DNA of 64,000 nt from Hermatobates lingyangjiaoensis (GCA_026182355.1 JAPFBL010000311.1:60001-124000), one strand, 5' to 3'. Shown: positions 11,605 to 21,914, numbered from the stretch's first letter. Numbers and translations: made by a program. The notes: generated from the sequence alone by a model not told the origin.

Positions 11605-11725
11605 GTGTTTCCAACAACGACAACTCATTCATTGTTGTTGGAAATTTTGTTGTCAGAAAATTGGTTGGAATTGTTGGAAAATTGTTGGAAAATTGTTGAA
11701 AATTGTTGTTGTCGCAATAACAAGC
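11605..11725. repeat. AACAACGACAAC / ATTGTTGGAAA short repeats
   Basis: Local cluster of repeated TTGTTGGAAA units flanked by an inverted AACAACGACAAC / GTTGTTGTCG pair. It looks like a small hairpin expansion. Confidence 0.55.
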
Positions 11726-11749
11726 ACTGACTCATTTATTATTTGACAC

Positions 11750-11895
11750 CCATTTTACTATAATCGAGCCACATACCAAGTTGATTCTACTTCGGGAGAC
11801 TTGAGGTTTGCTTCACTCAAATTTATTGAAGTAGGGATATTTTACGAGTACCTGACCTGGTACGGATTAGTAGGGGATGAATGTTTTAGTCCCAT
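11750..11895 (-). repeat. Old tRNA-SINE fragment
   Basis: Diverged minus-strand copy of the SINE body (TACGAGTACCTGACCTGGTA and a CTCAAATTTATT segment), without the tRNA-like head. Confidence 0.45.
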
Positions 11896-12121
11896 CACGA
11901 TGGACGACATGCATAAATCCTATCTAAACAACTAATGTTTCTACAGAATTTTTAGACTGAACGTAATAAACAATAAAATAGATCATACATCTTAAATTAC
12001 ACGAATTCATTAATCTACTAAAACTATTTCAGATAATTCTGAGGAACAAATATTATTATATCGATTTCATAACTCATATATCAGGATTGATCAAAAATTT
12101 GGTTTCAAATATTCTTTTATA

Positions 12122-12278
12122 CTATATTGAAGCTTTCGTTGCAGCGGAACTTTTCCTCCGCTGTTTCATTTGGGACAGTTTTTCTATTAACTCCTTTTCC
12201 TCTTGAAGAGCTGCTTCGAGGTCCTCTTTCAAAGCTAATGCTTTCCTGAGATCATAACCAGCTATGATTTTGATAAAT
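12122..12278 (-). CDS. MYCBP-like gene, exon 3 (terminal)
   Basis: Minus-strand exon after a TTTTTTTTCAG acceptor (12281-12279). Its first base completes the Lys codon split by the previous intron. It then codes for FIKIIAGYDL, an acidic/basic heptad-like helix (KALALKEDLEAALQEEKEL, then IEKLSQ) and a basic tail (KQRRKSS) ending in a stop at 12124-12122. The order of a compact helical domain followed by a C-terminal coiled coil matches c-Myc-binding protein (AMY-1), a roughly 103-residue vertebrate protein that binds Myc and AKAPs. The spliced protein here is 116 residues. Similarity was judged by eye, so a related small RIIa/Dpy-30-like protein remains possible. Confidence 0.72.
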
Positions 12279-12339
12279 CTGAAAAAAAACATACAACTTT
12301 AAAAGAAATGACTGTTATCGAAAACTCAAGTGTACTTAA

Positions 12340-12535
12340 TTTTAGGGCTCTTTACATCGTACTGATACCAGGCATAAACGAATGCCTGACTGACATCATA
12401 CAGGCTCGGGACCAATAGTTTAATATTCTTTCAGACAGACGACTGTCTGAGATTTTTCACCTCTCACGTGAATAAATCGAGAGCCAGAAAGGGTATTGAA
12501 CCTCAGTTCCACCAGTGTTGAGTAGAACTCATTGC
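12340..12535 (-). repeat. tRNA-derived SINE, minus strand, in intron 2
   Basis: Reverse complement of the SINE body and part of the head (ACATCATACAGGCTCGGGAC, CACGTGAATAAATCGAGAG, GGGTATTGAACC), diverged. It lies in the intron between the MYCBP-like exons 2 and 3. Confidence 0.65.
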
Positions 12536-12868
12536 CACTTAACAATATTTGCAATTGTGCTAAGAAAATTTTGACCCGGCATTTTAAATCGCTATTGGGT
12601 AGAAAAATGTAATCCTAAGGATTAGAGACAAAAGAACAATTTTGGGATTAACAAAATTTATTATTCAGAATAATAAGAGAAATTTATTGACAACACAATG
12701 TATATACTAATCTCCTGTTTTATCTCTTTATACGCATACAACAGACACACACACTCACAGAGAAAGAGAGATAGAGAAAGAGAGAGAGAGAGAGCATTAT
12801 TTAAAAGTGTTATTTACATATTTACCCTGTTCACACATACGCAAAAATGTGTATAAAAATAATTTTTT

Positions 12869-13163
12869 TTTTATCGAGGTTTGGTCTAGCTTCAGTAATA
12901 CAACACCTTTAAGCCGACGTTTCATCTATATTTGTAGACATCTTCAGGGCTACATCAATACAAAATTTTAATTACAATAACATGAAAAGTAATTAAATTA
13001 CATTATGTATATTAATTAAATAATGTAATATAATTACTTTTTATGCTATTGTAATTAAAATTTTGTATTGATGTAGCCATGAAGATGTCTACAAATATAG
13101 ATGAAACGTCGGCTTCAAGGTGTTGTATTATTGAAGCTAGATTAAACCTCGATAAAAAAGAAA
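12869..13163. repeat. PLE terminal-repeat inverted pair, intron 2
   Basis: Arms of about 130 bp run from ATCGAGGTTTGGTCTAGC at the left to its complement at 13160. The left arm has a minus-strand hammerhead-like core at 12950-12913: GCC, CTGAAGA, T, a weak hairpin, GAAACGTC, GGC. The right arm has the same on the plus strand at 13070-13114, but with ATGAAGA (first core C lost). Helix I would be GCC/GGC. The centre is an AT-rich near-palindrome. Confidence 0.75.
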
Positions 13164-14031
13164 AATAGTGTTAAATATAAGTGGTCGAGATAAGGAAAAC
13201 TTATAAAAATAAATGTTACTTTTTGAGTAGGATCCGTAGCATCTTATGAGTTACATTATTAATACTGTGACACTGTGATCAATCATCATGTAATTAATTA
13301 ATATAAGCATTGCCAAAACACCCCAGTACTTATGCAAAGCCGAGTGAAAATAAATAAAGAAATATAAAATTAAATAAATAAACATGAAGAGGTTAATGAG
13401 GAGGCGACAAAAGGTCAGGTAAGAAGATATATCCGATGTAATTACCTAAAGCTAAATCTGTGAGGGCAGGGATTTTGCCATTAAGTGGATAAATTTAAGT
13501 CCTTTGTATAACGCACTCCAACCATTTTGCCTTGTGCACGCTTATATATCCCTTGATTGTAAACCCCAGGTTTATATACGTATTTCAATGCTTTATTAGT
13601 AAAATTGTACTTTTATTTTCTATTTTACTTATAATGATCAGATAAAACCATATATATTAGGAAATACATCAATAAATTCAATAACATTTAGTATTGAATT
13701 CTTTGAGATCAACTTTCCGATTTCCAAATTGGAAAGTTCCCAATTTTCGTAAATTCCCTTTTTTTTTTTTGCGTCAATAAGTAATATTACACAAAACCTA
13801 TCTTATACAACACAAAACCTAACCTCTATTACAAAAATATTACATAAAACTTAACCTATCTGATAAAAGATAATAATATAAATACGAGTATATTATTTTA
13901 CATTCTATATATTGCTTTATTTAATTTTATACATAAAATAACTTTTTTATTTAAATACATGCTGTTTTAATTTGTTAAATTCATCTTTTCTTAGGTTATT
14001 TATTATTACGTTATTTATTAAAGGTACCTGG

Positions 14032-14118
14032 TAATAGATCAAGACAGGTATCACAAAGAGCCAATGTTCGGCATATCTGCGTTCTCTCGCAGAACTACCA
14101 CTGTAACCTAACCTATCG
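14032..14118 (+). repeat. SINE 3' tail fragment (tail type 1)
   Basis: Contains AGAGCCAATGTTCGGCAT, the ACTACCACTGTAACC segment and AACCTAACCTA, the tail of the SINE at 15.76 kb. Confidence 0.6.
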
Positions 14119-14366
14119 TAGCAGGAAAAAGTTTGAAATACCTATCACGGAAACCGTTTTGTCCTGTTTACTCTTATGCTTTTTAACTTCCAGTAGGACC
14201 AGTTAGTTTATGGTTTTCCATTTTGAATTATATACATATATTCACTAGCTTTATACCTGAATAAACACACTTTATATATAATTAACTATCCATTGACTTT
14301 ACTGGATTGCATATAAATTAGCTGTGACCTGAGCAATATTTGTTCAAAATGATTAAAGGCCATTAC

Positions 14367-14491
14367 TTGACCGGGTCAGTTGGCATATTGGGCTTCTGGC
14401 GGAATAGTTCCACCAAAGCATCAACCATCGCTTCCTCAATCCCACTTGTATTTAGATAGTTAATAAATTCGTCTTTCTCATTTATTTTCAC
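14367..14491 (-). CDS. MYCBP-like gene, exon 2
   Basis: A 125-base minus-strand exon between a TTTTTTTCAG acceptor (14494-14492) and a GTAATG donor (14366 downwards). It codes for VKINEKDEFINYLNTSG, then IEEAMVDALVELFRQKP and NMPTDPV, and ends two bases into a Lys codon completed by exon 3. The F-x2-YL-x2-SG, ALVxL and PxxPxxPxxF spacing is that of the MYCBP/AMY-1 helical domain, related to the RIIa/Dpy-30 dimerisation fold. Reading frame, both splice sites and both junction phases agree, which is strong evidence for a real gene. Confidence 0.75.
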
Positions 14492-14606
14492 CTGAAAAAA
14501 ATGACAAATATTATATATTTAATTATCTATATACTTATAAAACTCTAATCACTTCTTTAGTTTCTTGCCACCGTGCATTGTCTGAATAAATAACAAAATA
14601 TACGTA

Positions 14607-14680
14607 ATTTTGTGGGAATCGAACCCACGACCTTTCCATCTGAAGTCCAGTGAGCTACGCTCTGGACTATGGGAGCTTTC
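14607..14680 (-). other. tRNA-like relic in intron 1
   Basis: The minus strand carries a perfect T arm (GTGGG-TTCGATT-CCCAC) and an A-box-like GTAGCTCACTGG, but the 5' GCTCCCA cannot pair with the 3' AAAATTA and the anticodon stem is mismatched. It is therefore a tRNA pseudogene or SINE head rather than a functional tRNA. Confidence 0.6.
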
Positions 14681-15009
14681 TTTTTATACAATTTTAAAAC
14701 CTGATATAAATTTTGTTTTCTGTGTATAAATCAACTATTGACAGAAGCTAGGATATTGCGCGCAGGTGAAACTTGAAATACCTGTTATTTTCAGTTTATA
14801 CTGGTCCATTCAAATAAATATTAAAGAAAACAGTGAGTAATATATGATTTTACAAATAGCGACAATGAAAAAAAAGAATTAAAAATAAATTCTTTCAACA
14901 TAAGACAGGTAAAATTACTGACTCCAGATGTAAAATCTATTTCTCTTATAGAATAAACATTACCAGTTTTTTTTTCTAGGAAAGATCTTAGTTCCATTTT
15001 TATTTAGAG

Positions 15010-15299
15010 GATGTTTATTTTACGATGAAGTCATTGCTTGTAAAATCATTGCATCACAGTTTTAAGGAGAAATAGTTTTAATTCCATTATTGAAAGTTGT
15101 TTTATCTAAAGAGGGGAACATTTCTTTTTCAAGGATTCAATTTCGAATTCAGTTAGCATTTGTGATGACTATTTATAAGTCTCAAGGAGAGACTCTACAG
15201 AAAGTTGTAGTTCATTTAGATAAAGCAGTATTTCAATATGGCCAATTACATGTTGCCCTCAATAGGGTCATTTATAGTTTATCTGCACTTACATGATTA
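15010..15299 (+). pseudogene. Helitron helicase C-terminal remnant
   Basis: Encodes the end of a PIF1-like helicase: YDEVIACKIIASQF, one in-frame stop, then GEIVLIPLLKVVL, and an intact stretch with RIQFRIQLAFVMTIYKSQGE and YGQLHVALNRV. These match the Helitron helicase motifs that normally read as an RxQFPxxLAFAMTINKSQGQ-type motif and HGQLYVALSRV. Only the last portion survives, so it is inactive. It lies immediately upstream of a canonical Helitron 3' end and belongs to the same insertion. Confidence 0.85.
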
Positions 15300-15348
15300 C
15301 ATTAAAAAGGAAGGTGATGGATGACCCCACGGGTCTCGGGTAGTCTAG
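15300..15348 (+). mobile_element. Helitron 3' terminus (family 1)
   Basis: A GACCC-CAC-GGGTC hairpin (15323-15335), then CTCGGGTAGT and CTAG (15345-15348) before a host T. The last twelve bases match the end of the Helitron at 5058-5896. Confidence 0.85.
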
Positions 15349-15760
15349 TATTTAACTACAAATATTTATCACGTATCGGTCAGTTAGAAAGCTGTACATT
15401 AAAAAGGAAGGATCAGTCTCGCCTTAATTATAACAGTTATAGAACATTACAACATTAATGTGTATACCATAATTAATTATGGAATTGTAAAAAAACGACA
15501 ATTTCTTGAGCAGATAAAACAAAAAATAATGCAAAATGCTTTGATCTTTCGTACTGGTCAAAGGGTCAGGAAGTATGACTCATTGGTTGATTCTAACTGA
15601 TTTCAATAATTCAGTTATTTTACGCGGTAAATACTTAATTTTAATGTTTTCAAGGTTTTTTTTTAAAAATCTATCTTAATATATCTATCTTTAATGATAA
15701 CCTGAAATTGTTCATGCTAAGGATAGATAGTTTTATTGTCTCCCAATAGTTGGTTTACAC

Positions 15761-16083
15761 TTAGGGGGCCAGGCTAGCTCAGTGGTTACGTGCTCACCTC
15801 TGCACTGGTAGGACCGGGGTTCAATCCTCACCTGGTCCTCGATTTATTCACGCGGGAGGTGAATAAATCTGAGCACGTCGTCCCTCGGAGAAGGATGTTA
15901 AACCGTCGGTCCCGAGCCTGTACGATGTCAGGTACTCGTTAAAGATCCCTACTCTAAATACATTTGAGTTAGGCAAAATTTAGGACTCCCATTGTAGAAT
16001 CAATCTTTATTGTGTGGTATCAGAAAGGGCCAATGCTTGGCCTACGTGTGTTCCCTTGTGGGACTGCCACTGCAACCTAACCT
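15761..16083 (+). mobile_element. Full-length tRNA-derived SINE (tail type 1)
   Basis: A 323-bp element with a perfect 13-bp target duplication AGTTGGTTTACAC at 15748-15760 and 16084-16096. The head has a pol III A box (CTAGCTCAGTGGTTACG) and a B box (GGTTCAATCC). The body carries CTCGATTTATTCACG, then CCCGAGCCTGTACGATGTCA. The tail ends AACCTAACCTAG. It sits in intron 1 of the MYCBP-like gene. Confidence 0.9.
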
Positions 16084-16299
16084 AGTTGGTTTACACAAGA
16101 TGTTTCCTTGTGTAAAGGAAACTTAAACTTACTTAAACCTAACCATGGTTTAAGTATCTGGCAATAAACCCAAGCACAGTACCATCAAACCAAGCCTATT
16201 TTCAGGTTAGTTAGTTACTGATACCACCACAGAGTTATGATCTTTATCAACAGAAGGTAACACTGTAGAAAATCTGTGGGAGGTTCAATTATTTTATGA

Positions 16300-16441
16300 T
16301 TAATATTAGAATTAGAAAAAACCGTCATACCTCGTAAGTTGATATCGGAGATGTTGGAGCGCTTTCGGATCTTGTCCATCTTCATTCCCATCCGATATCA
16401 ACTTACGAGGTATGACGGTTTTTTCTAATTCTAATATTAAT
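16300..16441. repeat. Near-perfect hairpin with hammerhead-like loop
   Basis: Arms of 50-53 bp (TTAGAATTAGAAAAAACCGT through AGTTGATATCGGA) are perfect complements across a loop of about 40 bases. The loop on the minus strand reads ATGAAGA, T, a GGA/UCC hairpin, then GAAAGCGCTC, which resembles the hammerhead core with C3 changed to A. Confidence 0.7.
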
Positions 16442-16943
16442 CTTACTAACCTCAGTGGTAATAACAATATGCATGTATTTTATGATTCCTGCATATGCAT
16501 GGTTTTTTAAAAAAAAAAATACTTTTTAAACGAAAACAGTGATTCAGGGTAAAATAGAATTACATCCATCAGTAAACCAGCATCAGGCAGAAGAAAAAAT
16601 ATATATACACAATTTATATTTGCTCGTGATGATGGAGTAGTCCAAAACTATTGATCAATGAGGACCAATGAGTAAGGACTAATTGATCATTGATCAATGA
16701 GCAAGACGATTATTTTGTAGTTAACTGTTACACTAACCATAGAGTTGAATCTGAAGACAGATAGTTTTATTGTCTACCAATCATTGGTACATACAAGATC
16801 TTTTTTTACCACTAAAAGGTAAACAAACCGAACTAAGATTTCAGTATCTGGCACGAACACTAAACCCGCAAAAAACTACACCGAAACCAATTCTATGCTT
16901 AAAAATTAACTTTTAATTTATTGTTAATTAATTTCAAACTTAC

Positions 16944-17012
16944 GCTTTGTGATCGTCTTCTTGATACAGTTGACGATCGACTAGACCTTCTTCTAGTAGA
17001 TTTTTGCGACAT
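16944..17012 (-). CDS. MYCBP-like gene, exon 1 (start codon)
   Basis: ATG at 17012-17010 opens 23 codons (MSQKSTRRRSSRSS, then VSRRRSQS) and ends on a codon boundary at a consensus GTAAGT donor starting at 16943. Spliced to exon 2 in phase 0 it gives a very basic Arg/Ser-rich N-terminal tail before the helical domain; vertebrate MYCBP has only a short neutral leader, so the tail may be lineage-specific. This ATG was chosen because it is the only in-frame Met with a downstream consensus donor in matching phase. Introns are about 2.45 kb (with SINE, Helitron end and tRNA relic) and 2.09 kb (with SINE and PLE pair). No promoter element could be recognised. Confidence 0.68.
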
Positions 17013-17580
17013 TAATAATATCCTTGTTATAATCACTACTTTACTGATAAAACGTGTACTTGTTATTCTATTTATATGAAGACACTTGCTTGCTATCAAA
17101 TTTTCAGATGCTAGAACAGTTTATTGGGACAATAAGGTGAATCCTATTCAGGAGGACTGAGGCTCTGGCATGAAGTAATGTGACAACGGTTTCCGTGTCG
17201 GGTATTGCCAGGAAATAGGATATGGTTTTTTAGTGGGTCGGGACCCCCAACCCGACATACCCTAAGCAAGACGTCTTGCTAAGGGATATGATGAACAGAT
17301 TTTTCCACATCCTACGATGAAAAAAAAAAAAGTTCAGTTTATTGAATGGTTCTAACCATATTCGCTCTGCTCAAATCCGTAAGTAACATTATCCCGGCTA
17401 AAACTTTAGTAGCAGAGATTTAGCATAGAAAATTACAACCACATTATCTTAAAAAAAAAAAACTGATAAGAAACAAAATACTGATGTTCAATACAATACT
17501 GTAACCTATTGGCAGCAATTGTCTGGACAGCTATCAATCAGCCAAATGTTCTAACATACAAAAAATACAAACCGTTCAAT
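17013..17580. other. Intergenic, possible promoter region
   Basis: Upstream of the MYCBP-like start. A short inverted GGGTCGGGACCC element and an AAGACGTCTTGC palindrome lie at 17235-17275. No TATA box can be singled out in this AT-rich DNA. Confidence 0.4.
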
Positions 17581-17808
17581 TTATCTTAACTTCGTAAAAT
17601 AGTTGAACCTTATTTTGATGTTTCTAATGATAAGGCGCATAATTGCCTCTAAATTCTTTTCCTTCAGGAAGTAATCCTGCCTTGATATCGAGAGTTCTAT
17701 AAATCTTTGCGTACCCTCTTCGACCCTTTTGATTTCGCCTGTGGCATCCCGCCAAACCCTTACTAACCCTTTTTCACGGATAAAGAAAGGTTGACTCAGA
17801 TTTCTTAC
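17581..17808 (-). CDS. Candidate terminal exon, unknown protein
   Basis: Minus-strand frame of 75 codons from a TTATTATTATTAG acceptor (17810-17809) to a stop at 17583-17581. It encodes a charged sequence (VRNLSQPFFIREKGLVRVWR, later EEGTQRFIELSISRQDYF and LKEKNLEAIMRLIIRN). Both other frames have early stops. An internal TTAGTAAGG at about 17755 could act as a donor, shortening the exon. I do not recognise the family. Confidence 0.5.
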   Translation of the reverse strand, partial: VRNLSQPFFIREKGLVRVWRDATGEIKRVEEGTQRFIELSISRQDYFLKEKNLEAIMRLIIRNIKIRFNYFTKLR

Positions 17809-17885
17809 CTAATAATAATAAAATGAAAAATATTAAATAATGGCTTTGTATTGGCCTATGAAAATTTCCACTTCTTTTGCCTTAC

Positions 17886-17921
17886 CCTTTCTGTTGTTAT
17901 ATTCCCGAGGATGGTGAAACA
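17886..17921 (-). CDS. Candidate 36-base internal exon
   Basis: Flanked by a TATAATTTCAG acceptor (17924-17922) and a GTAAGG donor (17885 downwards). It is a multiple of three and joins the exon at 17808 in phase 0 (CFTILGNITTER followed by VRNLSQ). The matching phase and close spacing (77-base intron) support a real pair, but such a small exon is weak evidence on its own. Confidence 0.42.
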
Positions 17922-18125
17922 CTGAAATTATAAAGAAATGTCAGTATTTGTTCTTTCCTTTGTGTTCTGAATTTTTTTTAATTTTATATTAAATAATATA
18001 CTATGGTAGTTTGTCTTTGTAGCTATAATCTTCAGGGAGTTATTACCTGTATCGACAAAGGATAGCATAGTTGGAAATCTGTGAAAGGTTTAATTTTGTT
18101 AAATCATTAGTTGTGCAATCCGTAA

Positions 18126-18428
18126 TTGTGTGGTATTTACTCATTCTGAGGTAAAATGGATAAACCAACAAAAGTCTCCACACAAATGAAGTTTTATTCA
18201 ATGCGTGTCGAACACTTTGTGTTCATCATCAGGAAGACACTATAATACAAATTATATCTAATTAGTTACAAAAATTAGAGTGAAATAATAAAATTCAATT
18301 AAGAGAATTCAAGACATACCCAAGGATGTGGTACTGACGGGTTGGTCCAGTGAATACAACTAGTAGGAAACAGATCCGTTGCGAAAGCGTGGGGATAGGC
18401 ATTTAAGAGATAAGGTGACAAAGGCTTT
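18126..18428 (-). repeat. PLE-type terminal repeat, family A
   Basis: Copy of the 3829 repeat, with the family edge at 18095-18150. The core CTGATGA is present on the minus strand at 18232-18226, but GAAAC has become GACAC, so this copy should not be catalytic. Confidence 0.8.
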
Positions 18429-18429
18429 A

Positions 18430-19256
18430 ATTTTGTTATGGTTCCTTCATATTCCTGTTTTTGTTTAATATACAAATAGATTTTAAAGTAAAACAGCGAT
18501 TGTTAGATGAAATGGAATTACATCGATCAGCAATCCAATACCAGGAACAAGAAAAAATATAAAAACAGGATCACAAAAGATAATATTAATTTGCATGTCT
18601 AGTCGGGATAGTCGAAAACGTTGAACAAAAAGCACTAAGTAAGAGGTAAGGTGGCTATTTTTCTAATAATAAATACTGGAAACGCTTTAGAAGAAAAAGC
18701 AAAAGATTTAACTGTTACTTAAGGTAGAACAGTGGATGTATCAATTAGTCGAAAAAGACAAATGATACATTCCCTTTTAACCCCGTAACCCAGAAACCTG
18801 AATAAAACCTCCTCAACATGGAATCCTCTTTCTTCTTTATATATCCTCAGCAGCTAATCGTAAACGATGTCATATATTTAATGTTAAAGAACTTAATGTA
18901 AACAAATGTAAAGACTTTACAAAAAAAAATTGATTGTTTATTGCAAACCATATTCATGTTAATGAAAAAAAATAACAAGCAAAGGTAAATAATGAGAATC
19001 GTCTAATTATATTAAAATAATGAAATACAAATGAAATATTTACTGATAAATATATTAAAGGAATCAAGTAAAATAAATTTACAACAAAACAAAAATATTA
19101 AAGAATTGCTAACTAGAAAAATATACAAGATAGTCAAGAGTATCAAAAGCGAATGAAAGACTATGTCAATTCAACATGGTCAGATTATGGTCTTCAATGG
19201 ATACATTAATGAAGGGAATTAAATCTTCAGACACAAACCTTTTACAGTCCGGTAAA
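18430..19256. other. AT-rich stretch, nothing recognised
   Basis: No supported gene; poly-A-rich. Confidence 0.5.
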
Positions 19257-19358
19257 TTATGACTCAGAATCGCCATCTAATTCTCCTCCTGAATGACCAA
19301 AGCAATGATTTTCTATCACATGATATGTTGCGGGGAGTAAAGCATGACATGTTGTGCT
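19257..19358 (-). CDS. Weak candidate terminal exon
   Basis: Minus frame of 33 codons after a TTTTTTTAAAG acceptor, ending in a stop at 19259-19257, with segments TCHALLPATYHVIENHCFG and GELDGDSES. It looks protein-like, but the phase does not fit the candidate exon at 20.6 kb, so it may be chance. Confidence 0.25.
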   Translation of the reverse strand, partial: STTCHALLPATYHVIENHCFGHSGGELDGDSES

Positions 19359-19554
19359 CTTTAAAAAAACATTGCACAATGCTTTTTATATTTCAATAGC
19401 AAGTAAGGTTTAAAAAAAGTTTTTTTTTTGTTTCTGTTCAAATAGAACACAGTTTATAGGTTTTTAACTTTTATTGCTGTTCTATAGGTGAAAACTATAT
19501 CTTTATATTACAGTGAACCAATTTTTTATAATGGTTGAGTAACATTACCTGATT

Positions 19555-19782
19555 GATTCTGCATTAGGAGACCTAAATTTTTTCCTAAACGAAATGTGTT
19601 TAGAGGAAGAATCTTTAACCAGTACCTGGAACCAAACAAGTTTGAAACTGACGACTTAACGTGCTTTCCAAGGGAAGACTTCTCTGATTTTTTTCACTTA
19701 TCGCATAAAGAAATCGAGTTCAAGGTAAAAAGTCTCCAGTCCTGAGATGAGCATGCAGCCACTGGGCTACCTTGACCCCAAT
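19555..19782 (-). repeat. tRNA-derived SINE, old minus copy
   Basis: Diverged reverse complement of the SINE: a CCAGTACCTGGAACC segment, GCATAAAGAAATCGAGTTC, and the head end GGGCTACCTTGACCCC. A short reading frame covering this area is not a gene. Confidence 0.55.
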
Positions 19783-20430
19783 TTTTTTAAAATTATTACT
19801 GTCATTGTATGTGTCATGGAAACAGAACTAAGAAAAGAATGGGATGTTATAAACGTGGATAATATACTTGGTCGTAACCTTTCATACTGGTTATTGCGAT
19901 ACATATTAAACAGGAAAAGAAATGTATTTGTAAATTAAAAATTAGATATGTTAATATTTCCATAGTATGGCGGAAAGGTTGGAGTACACGATTGTGATTC
20001 AAAACAGATATCAGAGTAACAGCAGCTTACTAATCATAAATTATGTATTTCTTTGCAGCTTTGATAATGAAAATATTGATTTCGGAACGTCTAAAGATAG
20101 AGTAGAGTTTTTGAACAAGCAATCGTCAAAGAGTCCATCAACTTTAGTTGGTGTTGTGTATCAAAACAATTATGTTTATATTAATATGTATATAATATAA
20201 TAATTAGTACTAGATATGTAAAAGGTATGCAAACATGTAACGTAGAACTAGTAGTAATTGACATTTGTAACACATTAATACTACAAACTGTTGAAAGTTT
20301 GAATAAAACGATTATCTTGTGTAAAAAGCATGAACTTTTTCACTTTTCAAAAGATGAAAAAGGCTCTCCTTGAGTTGAGACTCTAACATTGCTAACAATC
20401 TTGACTGGTGACACATCACACTTAGTCATT

Positions 20431-20552
20431 CTGAGGTAAAATGGATAAACCAACAAAAGTCTCCACACAATGAGTAAATACCACACAATTACGGATTCTC
20501 AGAATGAGTAAATACCACACAATTACGGATTGCACAACTAATGATTTTCCCA
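20431..20552. repeat. Shuffled family A edge fragments
   Basis: The inner edge of family A (GAGGTAAAATGGATAAACC) is joined to two tandem copies of the outer edge AATGAGTAAATACCACACAA, ending at the GCACAACTAATGATTT edge. Confidence 0.7.
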
Positions 20553-20561
20553 CTTAGTCTT

Positions 20562-20667
20562 TCATCACATGACAAAATCGACCAATCCTCCTCGTAGTTA
20601 AGGTGGATCCTCGTGGAAACGTCTTTGATACCAGCATCAAACAAGATGCAAGTCTGGTGGTCACCTA
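20562..20667 (-). CDS. Candidate internal exon, unknown protein
   Basis: After a TCTTACTAG acceptor (about 20668) one minus frame is open and well balanced: DHQTCILFDAGIKDVSTRI, then HLNYEEDWSILSCDERL. A possible GTGGGA donor lies at the end, right where a family A fragment is inserted. Its phase does not match the exons at 19.36 or 17.92 kb, so either an exon is missing between them or one call is wrong. Confidence 0.35.
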
Positions 20668-20669
20668 GT

Positions 20670-21040
20670 AAGAGAGTTTATCAAGTTCACATATCACATC
20701 ATTGAATAAATCCTCTTATAATTGCAAATACTGTTCCTATTTGATAGTATATAATGGAAATGTGCTACTACGTAGTACGTGTCATGTAGAAAATATCTCA
20801 ACAGTGTTGAAATGCAGAAAAAAAGAATGAAGAAATGAAACAAAAAATGACTCAAATTACCTCAAGACCTGCAAATCTATTAAATCTGAAATTAGACTTT
20901 TTTCATTATCACTGTACTTGCATTATGGTAAAAGCAAATATGAGTTGAAAAGAAGAGAATTGAATTATAGGCGATAGACGAAATATAGAAAAAGAGAGGA
21001 GGGAAGAAGAAGGAAGAATGGAATATTTTACAATCTCAGG
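20670..21040. other. AT-rich stretch, nothing recognised
   Basis: No supported gene or shared repeat. Confidence 0.5.
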
Positions 21041-21310
21041 ATAGCGATGCAAAGCTTTCAGCTGCAGTGCCTTGTGGTGGGGGGTGAACCCCCAAGAGAG
21101 GCATCATCGGCTAAAGAAATCATATGGCTGACGGGGAAATCCCTGGGAGACGATCGAGGAGGACTTCTTGCACGAGGAAAAACACCCATTCATATGACTC
21201 AAGCTACCATTGTAACTTTCTTAGTTTGTACCATGAAGAACAACTTCCTAGCTACTGAAAAGTTAATAAAACGTAATCAATCTGCTAAAATAATAAGTGA
21301 GTACAAATAA
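21041..21310 (+). other. GC-richer segment with open frame, unknown
   Basis: After a pyrimidine-poor CTCAG acceptor-like site (21041) the plus frame is open for 88 codons (MQSFQLQCLVVGGEPPRE, later GDDRGGLLARGKTP) to a stop at 21308. The first 130 bases are distinctly GC-rich and have several GGGG/CCCC complements that would fold. It could be an exon, a retroelement relic or a structured RNA; I cannot identify it. Confidence 0.25.
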
Positions 21311-21819
21311 ACTCTAAAGCATAAGTTTGTAACAATGCGTGGATAATTATACAACGAACAATATGAAAGACGAAATAATAGTATTATCAAGTGTTAGAGC
21401 CTTGAAGGAACTTGTATTTTGAACCAGTAGTGTATAATGTACTGTACAAGCACAGTTTATAAAATTTCTGTTTAAAAAACATAAAAGGACAAAGATAAAA
21501 ATAGAACCAACATGAAAGTCACAAAATAGAAACAAACACGTTAAATGTTTATACTGGTCTCTAAAAATATTGGCTTCTATGAAACGCAACGTGAGGCAAT
21601 CACTTGGTCAAAATATTGCCCTAAGCCATTTGTCTCTCTCTTTTGACTGATATTTTTTTAAAGAAAAATTAAAATGTAGGTCAAAACTGAACTTGCATTG
21701 TATTTTCCTGTTGTTTTTGATAGTAAACCAATACGAAAATTTATAGGTATTTTTGAGTGTTATTTCAATATATTCTTTATTATTTTTAAAAAATTGTCTG
21801 ACATTGATAAAGATTTTAA

Positions 21820-21841
21820 TTTTCTCTCTCTCTCCTCCCTC

Positions 21842-21910
<69 letters not shown>
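21820..21910. repeat. (CT)n(TA)n compound microsatellite
   Basis: TCTC repeats at 21823-21872 run into a long TA tract to 21908. Frames crossing it give artificial Ser/Leu or Ile/Tyr repeats. Confidence 0.95.

Positions 21911-21914
<4 letters not shown>

Noticed and set aside
12720..12800. Promoter-like GAGA tract
   Set aside because: (GA)n/(CA)n microsatellite in an intron; nothing ties it to a transcription start.
14607..14680. Functional tRNA gene
   Set aside because: T arm is perfect but the acceptor stem does not pair and the anticodon stem is mismatched.
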